Virus record (IMG/VR): IMGVR_UViG_3300032284_000507
Span: 1-23,017 of that record
Source: a virus
DNA length: 23,017 nucleotides
Direction: 5' to 3' (one strand)
Shown in pieces: positions 1 through 4,693 of the stretch (within the stretch, counting starts at the first letter, position 1; every line of letters starts with the position of its first letter). The position numbers and the translations under genes were made by a program. A model generated the notes under the pieces. It was not told where the DNA came from, did not search any database, and saw only the letters and a program-made list of their open reading frames with translations.

Positions 1-12
1 CCGCATTAATTT

Positions 13-87
13 TGGAAGTGCCTCCCAGAGTTGAACTGGGTTCTCAAGGTTTTGCAGACCTGCGCATTACCGTCCTACTCAGGCACC
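13..87 (-). tRNA. tRNA-Cys (anticodon GCA)
   Basis: Reading the minus strand, a 7-bp acceptor stem closes (GGTGCCT with AGGCACT, G1-U72 wobble), with a T arm CCAGT-type loop TTCAACT, an anticodon loop CTGCAAA (anticodon GCA) and an encoded CCA end. The D arm is weak (GTA/TGC) and pair 27-43 is mismatched. The 5' end overlaps the last 9 bases of the small CDS that ends at 79. Confidence 0.88.
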
Positions 88-285
88 AATATATTCTATT
101 CTTGGATCACTAGGAGTTGGCTGACCATACCATATGGTTGTATCCATTTCCATAATACGATAGATGCGATATTCTGGATAATTGTGTTCAAATAAATTAA
201 ACACATCATTAACAGTATCAACATTACGAACAACACGAGTATGTTGTTTCATATCATAATTATATTGAACGATTACGTCAGTCAT
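79..285 (-). CDS. Small hypothetical protein between tRNA genes
   Basis: A 68-residue protein of unknown function, lying between tRNA-Gln and tRNA-Cys. The ATG at 285 has a good ribosome binding site (AAGGA, about 8 nt upstream). The middle contains a YPEYRI motif (residues about 37-42) resembling the YPNYRI motif of the 57-residue protein encoded at 1895-2068, and both have a VV pair 17-18 residues before it. They may therefore be distant relatives, which is inference from a short match. No signal peptide or membrane segment is visible. The stop codon TGA lies inside the 5' acceptor region of tRNA-Cys, so mRNA and tRNA must be processed from overlapping sequence. Confidence 0.7.
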   Translation of the reverse strand: MTDVIVQYNYDMKQHTRVVRNVDTVNDVFNLFEHNYPEYRIYRIMEMDTTIWYGQPTPSDPRIEYIGA

Positions 286-301
286 ATCAAAATCCTTTAA
301 T

Positions 302-377
302 TGGATCCGGAAGATGGACTCGAACCACCGACACTCAGATTCAGAGTCTGATGTTCTACCAGCTGAACTATTCCGGA
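302..377 (-). tRNA. tRNA-Gln (anticodon CTG)
   Basis: Full cloverleaf on the minus strand: acceptor TCCGGAA/TTCCGGA, T loop TTCGAGT, anticodon stem TCAGA/TCTGA with loop CTCTGAA, and encoded CCA. It reads the CAG codon. Confidence 0.95.
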
Positions 378-524
378 ATAATTGAATTGTGGCAGGTGAG
401 GTATCTGGTCATTGGTTTCAAGGCCTTTGACTTCCCATTCTCCTTTTATCGGTCAATTACTCCGACCCTATCATACACACTGCTGCAGCGAGTGGTATTC
501 CATAGGCTTTCCTTACCACAAAGA
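378..524. other. Spacer within tRNA cluster, no gene recognised
   Basis: About 147 bases between tRNA-Gln and tRNA-Asp. I see no cloverleaf. On the minus strand there is only a ten-codon reading frame starting near 502 behind AAGGAAAG, too short to call. Nothing else is supported here. Confidence 0.5.
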
Positions 525-599
525 TGGCGCTCTCGAAGGGAATCGAACCCTCCTCGTTCCTTAGACAGAGGAATCGCCTCACCAGATGCGTACGAGAGC
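525..599 (-). tRNA. tRNA-Asp (anticodon GTC)
   Basis: Acceptor GCTCTCG/CGAGAGC, discriminator G, encoded CCA, T loop TTCGATT, anticodon loop CTGTCTA (anticodon GTC). Confidence 0.95.
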
Positions 600-603
600 A
601 AAT

Positions 604-679
604 TGGCTCCCCGACGTGGGCTCGAACCACGGACATTCTGATTAACAGTCAGACGCTCTACCAACTGAGCTATCGGGAA
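604..679 (-). tRNA. tRNA-Asn (anticodon GTT)
   Basis: Acceptor TTCCCGA/TCGGGGA, discriminator G, encoded CCA, T loop TTCGAGC, anticodon stem TCTGA/TCAGA with loop CTGTTAA (anticodon GTT). Only four bases separate it from tRNA-Asp. Confidence 0.96.
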
Positions 680-686
680 TCAAACT

Positions 687-761
687 TGGTTGCGGAGGCC
701 GGAATTGCACCGGCGATCTTTTGGGTATGAGCCAAATGAGATTCTGCTTCTCTACTCCGCG
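687..761 (-). tRNA. Initiator-like tRNA-Met (anticodon CAT)
   Basis: Reading the minus strand, the acceptor is CGCGGAG with CTCCGCA, so all pairs form except C1 with A72. That mismatch is the hallmark of bacterial initiator tRNA. The D stem GAGA/TCTC carries the initiator-type A11-U24 pair. The anticodon loop is CTCATAC (CAT) and CCA is encoded. It departs from standard initiators in three ways: only two of the three G-C pairs next to the anticodon loop are present (U-A, G-C, G-C), the short D loop AGCAGAA has no GG, and the T loop is TGCAATT with G instead of U at position 55. It could be a functional initiator or a decaying copy. Confidence 0.82.
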
Positions 762-767
762 ACATTA

Positions 768-843
<76 letters not shown>

Positions 844-852
844 GAATTAGTT

Positions 853-896
853 GGGATGATGTTGTGTACACCGGCCTCGCCAAGCCACATCATCCC
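853..896. repeat. 10-bp inverted repeat between tRNA-Thr and tRNA-Ala
   Basis: The arms 853-862 (GGGATGATGT) and 887-896 are perfect reverse complements, separated by 24 bases. It fills most of the spacer between two tRNAs and may form a processing hairpin in the precursor RNA. The role is inference. Confidence 0.5.
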
Positions 897-906
897 GTAC
901 GCGATT

Positions 907-982
907 TGGTGGAGACATGCGGGATCGAACCGCAGACCTTCTGAATGCAAATCAGACGCTCTCCCAACTGAGCTATGTCCCC
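907..982 (-). tRNA. tRNA-Ala (anticodon TGC)
   Basis: Acceptor GGGGACA/TGTCTCC, discriminator A, encoded CCA, T loop TTCGATC, anticodon stem TCTGA/TCAGA with loop TTTGCAT (anticodon TGC). Confidence 0.96.
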
Positions 983-992
983 ATATTCTATA

Positions 993-1068
993 TGGTAGAC
1001 CGTGTAGGGATCGAACCTACGACAAAGAGATTAAGAGTCTCCTGCTCTACCAACTGAGCTAACGGTCC
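993..1068 (-). tRNA. tRNA-Lys (anticodon CTT)
   Basis: Acceptor GGACCGT/ACGGTCT (G1-U72 wobble), discriminator A, encoded CCA, T loop TTCGATC, anticodon stem GGAGA/TCTCT with loop CTCTTAA (anticodon CTT). Confidence 0.95.
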
Positions 1069-1085
1069 AAATTTCCATACTCATT

Positions 1086-1210
1086 GGGGCTCTTACCCCA
1101 CCCTTGTGGTGTTTCGCCGAGTACGTAGCGCACCGGTGTATTCTCAGATAGCAGCGTTTCGAACCACTACTACTGATAAGCTATGCTGGTTCCACAACGA
1201 GTCACCAGCA
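1086..1210 (-). ncRNA. Candidate structured RNA between tRNA-Lys and tRNA-Ile
   Basis: No CDS or canonical cloverleaf fits, but consecutive hairpins do. 1184-1190 pairs with 1204-1210 (7 bp). 1165-1176 pairs with 1144-1156 (12 bp with one bulged base, using G-U pairs that form only in the minus-strand RNA) around a loop GTTCGAAA. Two 4-bp hairpins lie at 1098-1109 and 1086-1099. The T4 tRNA cluster is known to encode two extra stable RNAs (C and D), so an RNA gene here is plausible. Its exact ends are unknown. Confidence 0.35.
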
Positions 1211-1219
1211 ACCACACTC

Positions 1220-1294
1220 TGGTTGGCGCAGAAGGTAACGATCCTTCCACCCCTGTCTTATCAGGACAGTGCTCTACCTCTGAGCTATGCGCCA
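1220..1294 (-). tRNA. tRNA-Ile (anticodon GAT)
   Basis: Acceptor TGGCGCA/TGCGCCA, discriminator A, encoded CCA, T stem GAAGG/CCTTC with loop ATCGTTA (A at position 54 instead of U), anticodon stem CTGTC/GACAG with loop CTGATAA (anticodon GAT). It is the first tRNA of the cluster in the direction of transcription. Confidence 0.92.
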
Positions 1295-1511
1295 ATACAA
1301 TGCCTCTTCAAGGATGCACCAGCTATCTAACTGCTATAACCACCGTCGTTTTATCGCGAATAAGACGGATTGAGCAGCCTAGTTGGCTTTACGATCACCA
1401 TCGCTCTGATGCACCCATGAAGAGACACTTCATGTCCACATTCGAATGCGACAACTAGTGGCGCAGACTAAAGTGGACGCCGAAGCGTCCGTTAACAATG
1501 TCAAACAGCGA
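1295..1511 (-). other. Non-coding leader of the tRNA cluster, with hairpins
   Basis: About 217 bases without a credible gene, lying between a late-promoter-like site and tRNA-Ile. On the minus strand it contains a GC-rich UUCG hairpin (1475-1490), a 7-bp stem with a 5-base loop (1416-1434) and an interrupted stem (1343-1347 with 1364-1368, plus 1351-1354 with 1360-1363). It may be a transcribed, structured leader or another stable RNA. Confidence 0.35.
1475..1490 (-). terminator. UUCG-loop hairpin in the tRNA leader
   Basis: Minus-strand RNA reads GGACGC-UUCG-GCGUCC, a 6-bp stem with an exceptionally stable tetraloop, followed by ACUUU. The U tract is poor, so this is more likely a structural, attenuating or processing hairpin than a full terminator. 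Confidence 0.4.
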
Positions 1512-1521
1512 CCTATTTATG
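1512..1521 (-). promoter_or_regulatory. Candidate late promoter for the tRNA cluster
   Basis: The minus strand reads GCATAAATAGG, one base from the T4 late-promoter -10 TATAAATA. The same ATAAATAGGT string occurs upstream of the tail gene at 22332-22340. No gene start follows closely, so the transcript would be the non-coding leader and the tRNAs. Confidence 0.45.
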
Positions 1522-1523
1522 CA

Positions 1524-1550
1524 CTGGAGCGAGCGATATACCCGCTCCAG
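1524..1550. repeat. 8-bp inverted repeat after the small wHTH gene
   Basis: The arms CTGGAGCG (1524-1531) and CGCTCCAG (1543-1550) pair perfectly around an 11-base loop. It lies just downstream of the stop at 1562 on the minus strand. There is no U tract, so it may stabilise the 3' end of the mRNA rather than terminate it. Confidence 0.45.
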
Positions 1551-1561
1551 CGAGATTATTT

Positions 1562-1810
1562 TCAGACGAGGCCAGCGGCCTGCGCGCCAAGCGCAGCATA
1601 ACCAGCGGCGATCATCTTACGCGTAGGAGTACCAAGGCGATACTTGGAAACACCCTTGCGAGAGTTCAGATAGATCGGATAGCCAGCCTTGCGCAACGCA
1701 GTGACCGAAGCGGTCGGGTTGACGAGGCCATACTTAGAGGCGATCTGATCAGCGGTGAGCTCCTTGCCGGACTTAAAAGCTTCGACAAGAGCTGCGGTCT
1801 TATTCGTCAT
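1562..1810 (-). CDS. Small winged-helix/HTH-like phage protein
   Basis: An 82-residue basic protein. The pattern (a helix-rich N-terminus, then LTADQIASKYGL, a recognition-helix-like stretch NPTASVTALRKAGY, then a short beta-wing ending KYRLG) matches the small helix-turn-helix proteins frequent in T4-like phages of cyanobacteria and related hosts. A DNA-binding role is inferred from this pattern and the target is unknown. I chose ATG 1810 because GGAG lies 9 nt upstream and the leader (GGAG-n-TGACTATG) matches the one before the gene starting at 2621. ATG 1825 is possible but overlaps that ribosome binding site. It has its own early-type promoter at 1857-1886. Confidence 0.8.
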   Translation of the reverse strand: MTNKTAALVEAFKSGKELTADQIASKYGLVNPTASVTALRKAGYPIYLNSRKGVSKYRLGTPTRKMIAAGYAALGAQAAGLV

Positions 1811-1856
1811 AGTCACTATCTCCATGTTGAGTAGACGACAATTTGTCATCTTGTAT

Positions 1857-1886
1857 ATAGTACACTGTTTTTCAGGCATTGTACAT
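1857..1886 (-). promoter_or_regulatory. Early-type promoter upstream of the wHTH gene
   Basis: The minus strand has ATGTACAA (1879-1886), a 16-base spacer and TACTAT (1857-1862). The -35 block resembles the T4 early-promoter block GTTTACTT and matches the other early-type promoters in this window. Confidence 0.6.
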
Positions 1887-1894
1887 CACTATTT

Positions 1895-2068
1895 TCAGAG
1901 AATGTCAATCACTCGATCATTCTCATCCACCGCACGAATGCGATAGTTCGGGTAGCGAGACTGCAACGAACGCATCTCGCTCAAAATCCGCTGGCTGTTA
2001 TTCTGAACAACCAGATAGGTGCGCCAGTTGCCTGACGTGTCCTGCGCTTGAATGTAGGCATTATCCAT
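1895..2068 (-). CDS. Small conserved phage protein (57 aa)
   Basis: A 57-residue reading frame, MDNAYIQAQD to RVIDIL, with a strong ribosome binding site (GAGGAG) before the ATG. The ATG at 2068 overlaps the stop of the upstream gene in a TGATG arrangement, which supports translational coupling. It begins with a strand-rich half containing GNWRTYLVVQNN and ends with RYPNYRIRAVDEND. From memory, small proteins of this type occur in T4-like cyanophages. The function is unknown. Confidence 0.75.
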   Translation of the reverse strand: MDNAYIQAQDTSGNWRTYLVVQNNSQRILSEMRSLQSRYPNYRIRAVDENDRVIDIL

Positions 2069-2430
2069 CAGCCTCTCCTCATTCGTGCAATGTCCTCGGC
2101 ATCTGACTTAGCAAAGACAGGTACCATGTTAGACTTGTGCATCGTAGCAATACCGAGAAGCTTGCGCTCGCCGGAATACACCTTCGGTGCTGCTTTCGAT
2201 GTTTTACCAGAACCCATGCCTGCCGAATGATAGTTAGATCGGTCGGTACGCAAAGACTCTGTGTATGCCTGCTTCCAGTTAGGATCGCCGGCCTTTTTGA
2301 GGCGGATCTGCTCTGGATGAAGCCCACGCTTCAACAGCCATACGTCATGCTGGTCAAGCTGTTTAGGCTTGACCTTTCTCTGGTTCATGTTCGTCGAGGT
2401 GACGAACGCCGGCAGCAGATGCATCGTCAT
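2068..2430 (-). CDS. Conserved hypothetical phage protein
   Basis: A 120-residue basic, soluble-looking protein with no recognised domain. Stretches such as KPKQLDQHDVWLLKRGLHP (about residues 21-39) and RSNYHSAGMGSGKTSKAAPK (about 64-83) look like small conserved proteins of T4-like cyanophages, but I cannot name a family. GMGSGKT resembles a P-loop, yet no other NTPase feature is present, so I do not call a nucleotide-binding function. The start ATG 2430 overlaps the TAA of the upstream gene (TAATG). A second in-frame ATG at 2424 is an alternative. Confidence 0.8.
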   Translation of the reverse strand: MTMHLLPAFVTSTNMNQRKVKPKQLDQHDVWLLKRGLHPEQIRLKKAGDPNWKQAYTESLRTDRSNYHSAGMGSGKTSKAAPKVYSGERKLLGIATMHKSNMVPVFAKSDAEDIARMRRG

Positions 2431-2621
2431 TAGGCAGTCGCCTGCTGATAACGGTACTCAGCCTCGAACAACGCATCGATGCGTTCAGCTTCCTCGAGGA
2501 ACTCACGGTGAAGCTGCAGCAACTCGGACCGGAAGTCGGACGGAGTCCAGCCTTCGGTATATGAGCGCAGGATCATGAGGTCGAAACGTTCGGCATAGTC
2601 AAGGGCTTCGTTGATGCTCAT
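2430..2621 (-). CDS. Small hypothetical acidic protein
   Basis: A 63-residue, probably all-helical protein rich in Glu, Arg and Leu, with no recognised domain. ATG 2621 was chosen because GGAG lies 9 nt upstream and because the early promoter at 2644-2673 would start transcription just before it. Longer starts would fall inside or upstream of that promoter. It overlaps the next gene by one base (TAATG), so the two are probably co-translated. Confidence 0.75.
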   Translation of the reverse strand: MSINEALDYAERFDLMILRSYTEGWTPSDFRSELLQLHREFLEEAERIDALFEAEYRYQQATA

Positions 2622-2643
2622 AGTCAATCTCCACTGTAGGAAT

Positions 2644-2673
2644 ATTATACCACACACGCGGGTGCTTGTACAT
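2644..2673 (-). promoter_or_regulatory. Early-type promoter inside the end of the upstream gene
   Basis: ATGTACAA (2666-2673), a 16-base spacer and TATAAT (2644-2649), with an extended -10 TGG directly before it. It sits in the last codons of the gene ending at 2645 and serves the gene starting at 2621. Confidence 0.75.
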
Positions 2674-2839
2674 ACTGATCTAACAGACGCTCGAGGTAGC
2701 GAACTTCCTCGCGGACACCTTGAGCATAGCCTAACTCACGAGGAGATAGGTCATCGCTAAGCTCATATGCCTCAAGCAGCTGTGCCGAACGTTGGTAGCG
2801 GCCAACAAGATCTTCGATCAAAGCATCCATTTCCATCAT
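2645..2839 (-). CDS. Small hypothetical protein
   Basis: 64 residues, strongly helical with heptad-like leucines (LIEDLV, LLEAYEL, YLERLLDQY), which suggests a helical hairpin or small coiled coil. The function is unknown. ATG 2839 overlaps the stop TGA of the upstream gene (ATGATG), and AGAGGG lies about 7 nt upstream. ATG 2836 is one codon later and equally possible. Confidence 0.75.
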   Translation of the reverse strand: MMEMDALIEDLVGRYQRSAQLLEAYELSDDLSPRELGYAQGVREEVRYLERLLDQYVQAPACVV

Positions 2840-3165
2840 AGCTTTACCCTCTGCATATAGGATTGCACGTACAGATCGAACCGAGACGCATGTTCAGGCC
2901 GAATGGTCTGAGCTGCATCACGATAGAGCGGTCCACCGACCGCGTAGAGAGGCGCATTGACATTGTGCTTGCCAAGACGGCCACGAGGGACCAACCGATA
3001 GCGAGTCACATACTTAGCGTCGTCAAAGTACACAACCTTAGCTTTACCCTCGAGCTCATCCAACTTTTGACGAGCATTGAGGATCTTGGCAAGCTGTTTA
3101 AGCTTATCAACAAGAGGATCGTTAAGCGAGGTCACGGTAGCTTTGTACTGTCTAGAGTAGCGCAT
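2836..3165 (-). CDS. Hypothetical basic phage protein
   Basis: A 109-residue basic protein of unknown function. It starts MRYSRQYKATVTSLNDPLV, has a helical middle (KLKQLAKILNARQKLDELEG), then a strand-rich YVTRYRLVPRGRLG segment and a YAVGGPLYRDA segment. ATG 3165 is preferred over 3171 because GGAG is 7 nt away, whereas it would be too close to 3171. It overlaps the tail of the tiny membrane-protein gene just upstream by a few bases only, which suggests co-translation. RNA or DNA binding would suit the charge but is a guess. Confidence 0.78.
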   Translation of the reverse strand: MRYSRQYKATVTSLNDPLVDKLKQLAKILNARQKLDELEGKAKVVYFDDAKYVTRYRLVPRGRLGKHNVNAPLYAVGGPLYRDAAQTIRPEHASRFDLYVQSYMQRVKL

Positions 3166-3167
3166 GA

Positions 3168-3266
3168 TCATTCTCCGAGAAGTTCAACAGCGATCAGGCC
3201 GATCAGCATGATCGTAGCAAGAACGAGAAGCGGCGAAAACACAAGGAAAGTTTCATAGCTAGACAT
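3168..3266 (-). CDS. Tiny predicted membrane protein (32 aa)
   Basis: A 32-residue reading frame, MSSYETFLVF to AVELLGE. Residues about 7-29 are almost entirely hydrophobic (FLVFSPLLVLATIMLIGLIA), so a single membrane-spanning helix is likely. ATG 3266 is preceded by AGGA with 9 nt spacing and the conserved TGACTATG leader seen at other early genes here. ATG 3272 is possible. It follows its own early promoter (3302-3330). Tiny membrane proteins of this sort are common among early phage genes, and the role is unknown. Confidence 0.65.
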   Translation of the reverse strand: MSSYETFLVFSPLLVLATIMLIGLIAVELLGE

Positions 3267-3301
3267 AGTCATGTTCCTGTCATTCCGTATTTGATATGGC
3301 C

Positions 3302-3330
3302 ATTATATCACGCTGGCCGGCTATGTACAT
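3302..3330 (-). promoter_or_regulatory. Early-type promoter, cassette copy 1
   Basis: ATGTACAT (3323-3330), a 15-base spacer and TATAAT (3302-3307). The flanks GCATTTT upstream and GGCC-n-TATCAAAT downstream are shared with the promoters at 3655 and 3988. Confidence 0.78.
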
Positions 3331-3357
3331 CACAAAATGCGGTGTCAAACTCGATAG

Positions 3358-3386
3358 CCGGTCAGTGTGATAAAAAAGACACACCG
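3358..3386. repeat. Hairpin with A-rich loop, cassette copy 1
   Basis: GTGTG (3365-3369) pairs with CACAC (3380-3384) around a loop containing six A. It occupies the same place, between a gene end and an early promoter, as the stronger hairpins at 3715 and 4041. On its own the stem is short. Confidence 0.4.
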
Positions 3387-3406
3387 ATTTCATTGTCTAG
3401 TTTTTG

Positions 3407-3610
3407 CTAGGCGTAGGCGGCGAAACGGAGGCCGCCTACGGTCAACTCAATCAGGTAACGATCGTACTCGACGATCGGGTCCGACTCGGGATAGTCGCGG
3501 ACGAAAATCTCGGCCTCGAGGTAGGTAGGGAAAGACGCGATGGCCTCAGGTAGCTCGTCGGAGCCGTAGAACGAACCATACACGGTAAAGGCACGGGGGA
3601 AAGCGGTCAT
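3407..3610 (-). CDS. Small hypothetical acidic protein
   Basis: 67 residues, acidic and aromatic-rich (FTVYGSFYGSDELPEAIASF, then EAEIFVRDYPESDP), ending in a strand-rich YLIELTVGGLRFAAYA. No family is recognised. ATG 3610 has GGAG 9 nt upstream. It is a single-gene unit with its own early promoter at 3655-3683 and a hairpin after it, and codons ending in G or C are more frequent than in the replication genes. Confidence 0.78.
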   Translation of the reverse strand: MTAFPRAFTVYGSFYGSDELPEAIASFPTYLEAEIFVRDYPESDPIVEYDRYLIELTVGGLRFAAYA

Positions 3611-3654
3611 AGTCTAGCTCCAGTTGATGCAGTCAATCTGCATTTGATAGGCCT

Positions 3655-3683
3655 ATTATACAGCATCCAGCCGGTAAGTACAC
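3655..3683 (-). promoter_or_regulatory. Early-type promoter, cassette copy 2
   Basis: GTGTACTT (3676-3683), a 15-base spacer and TATAAT (3655-3660). The -35 block differs from the T4 early consensus GTTTACTT by one base. Confidence 0.8.
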
Positions 3684-3714
3684 CGCAAAATGCACCTCAG
3701 ACTCAATTGCCATA

Positions 3715-3738
3715 CAGTGTGACTTTTTTGTCACACTG
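3715..3738. terminator. Hairpin at a gene end, cassette copy 2
   Basis: A perfect 9-bp stem, CAGTGTGAC (3715-3723) with GTCACACTG (3730-3738), around a six-base T or A loop. The TGA stop of the upstream minus-strand gene lies inside the stem. On the minus strand no U tract follows, and on the plus strand only CCTTTT does, so terminator strength is doubtful. Confidence 0.5.
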
Positions 3739-3949
3739 CCTTTTGAACTTTCTGGTTCTGCTGATATTGAAGATTTTCGCAAACACTAACGATGTATTTG
3801 GCGAATAATTCTAAATCCAAAGCTTCAGCTAAGATTCCGTCAACTCCGACCCCAGCCTTGGTGGTACGATTGATTTCTTCGCATACGCAAATGAGCGTAT
3901 AACCCTCGACGGTGGGATAGCGGGTGAGGAATTGGTGAACCTTGGTCAT
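3731..3949 (-). CDS. Small hypothetical protein
   Basis: A 72-residue protein, mostly helical, with two central cysteines (LICVCEE) and one near the C-terminus (VSVCEN). No family is recognised. ATG 3949 (MTKVHQF) is preferred over the longer frame because GGAG sits 9 nt upstream and the early promoter at 3988-4016 would start transcription inside the longer frame. Its stop codon is part of the hairpin at 3715-3738. Confidence 0.75.
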   Translation of the reverse strand: MTKVHQFLTRYPTVEGYTLICVCEEINRTTKAGVGVDGILAEALDLELFAKYIVSVCENLQYQQNQKVQKAV

Positions 3950-3987
3950 TGCTAAGCTCCAGTGGTTGGTTACCATTTGATAGGCCA

Positions 3988-4016
3988 ATTATATAGCAGC
4001 TGACGGCAAAGTACAC
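3988..4016 (-). promoter_or_regulatory. Early-type promoter, cassette copy 3
   Basis: GTGTACTT (4009-4016), a 15-base spacer and TATAAT (3988-3993), with the GCATTTT upstream and GGCCTATCAAAT downstream blocks shared with copy 2. Confidence 0.8.
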
Positions 4017-4040
4017 TAGAAAATGCGGCCTCAGGCTAAC

Positions 4041-4075
4041 AAAAAGGGGACTGTGACAAAAAAGTCACAGTCCCC
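4041..4075 (-). terminator. Strong Rho-independent terminator
   Basis: A perfect 12-bp stem, GGGGACTGTGAC (4046-4057) with 4064-4075, around a six-base loop, followed on the minus strand by TTTTT. It closes the clamp-regA-small-gene unit and precedes the promoter of the next small gene. Confidence 0.85.
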
Positions 4076-4153
4076 GTGGGTATGGAATCCAGCATCCGAT
4101 CGGCAATCGTCCACCACACGCGCTCTGGGCATGGCCGGTGGATGTGGTTCTGG

Positions 4154-4369
4154 CTAGTCCTCTTCCTCCACGACCTCAACAATATGGTCGGTGAGTGCTT
4201 CCTTTAGCCGAGCTCGAGCTGGTTCGTATCGAGCCACACGGATCTTTTCTGCCTGTTTGTAGTTGCAGAACTTCTCCTCCTGCCACATATCATCACGTGC
4301 ATCGATCATCTCCTCTAGAGACTCGATGAACTTGTCAATGCTCTCTATCTGACGCCTGAACTTTTTCAT
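4154..4369 (-). CDS. Small hypothetical charged helical protein
   Basis: 71 residues, very rich in charged residues (KKFRRQIESIDKFIESLEEM at the start, VVEEED at the end), probably a helical hairpin or coiled coil. The function is unknown. ATG 4369 has the best ribosome binding site in the region (GGAGGA, about 6 nt upstream). The first 35 bases overlap the end of the upstream gene in another frame, which suggests coupling. A terminator follows after about 80 non-coding bases. Confidence 0.78.
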   Translation of the reverse strand: MKKFRRQIESIDKFIESLEEMIDARDDMWQEEKFCNYKQAEKIRVARYEPARARLKEALTDHIVEVVEEED

Positions 4370-4691
4370 AAGCTTCCTCCGCAAGGTCGTCGACGATCAG
4401 GTACTCTGCGTCGGTGATTTCTTGATGGGCCTCGAGGATCTTTCGGACCTCGAAAATACGATTAGAGATTTTCTTGATGGTCTGCTGACATGCAGCGTCA
4501 TTGTAACCATCTTCTAGATCAGACAGGGCGGAGTCGAGGTTCAAGTCAGCCGAATAGTCGACTAGAAACTTTCTACCGTCCTTGTCTATATGGGAGTCGC
4601 TCGGGGGAAATAGAATGTCCCGAATCATATCTAACTTCACTTCAGCCGGTGACTTAGATTTCACCGACTTCTTCATACCAAAAAATTTCAT
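4335..4691 (-). CDS. Conserved hypothetical protein downstream of regA
   Basis: A 118-residue acidic protein. A segment near residues 45-75 (VDYSADLNLDSALSDLEDGY) and a following helix resemble small conserved proteins found next to regA in T4-like cyanophages. That is from memory, and the function is unknown. It begins two bases after the regA stop, so it is in the clamp-loader operon. In T4 the DNA polymerase gene 43 would lie here, but this protein has no polymerase features. Confidence 0.8.
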   Translation of the reverse strand: MKFFGMKKSVKSKSPAEVKLDMIRDILFPPSDSHIDKDGRKFLVDYSADLNLDSALSDLEDGYNDAACQQTIKKISNRIFEVRKILEAHQEITDAEYLIVDDLAEEAYEKVQASDREH

Positions 4692-4693
4692 GC

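Noticed and set aside
1144-1176. A tRNA with a TTCGAAA T loop
   Set aside because: The stem that forms does not fit a 5-bp T arm closed by G53-C61, and no acceptor, D or anticodon arms can be assembled.
2068-2430. P-loop-like GMGSGKT in the 120-residue protein
   Set aside because: No Walker B or other NTPase features and a disordered-looking context; likely chance.
2137-2433. Plus-strand open frame antisense to the gene at 2068-2430
   Set aside because: It is a shadow of a coupled minus-strand gene, rich in Cys and Arg as expected for antisense reading; no plus-strand promoter is visible.
4076-4153. A 33-codon minus-strand frame starting near 4130
   Set aside because: It reads straight through the strong terminator and has no ribosome binding site.
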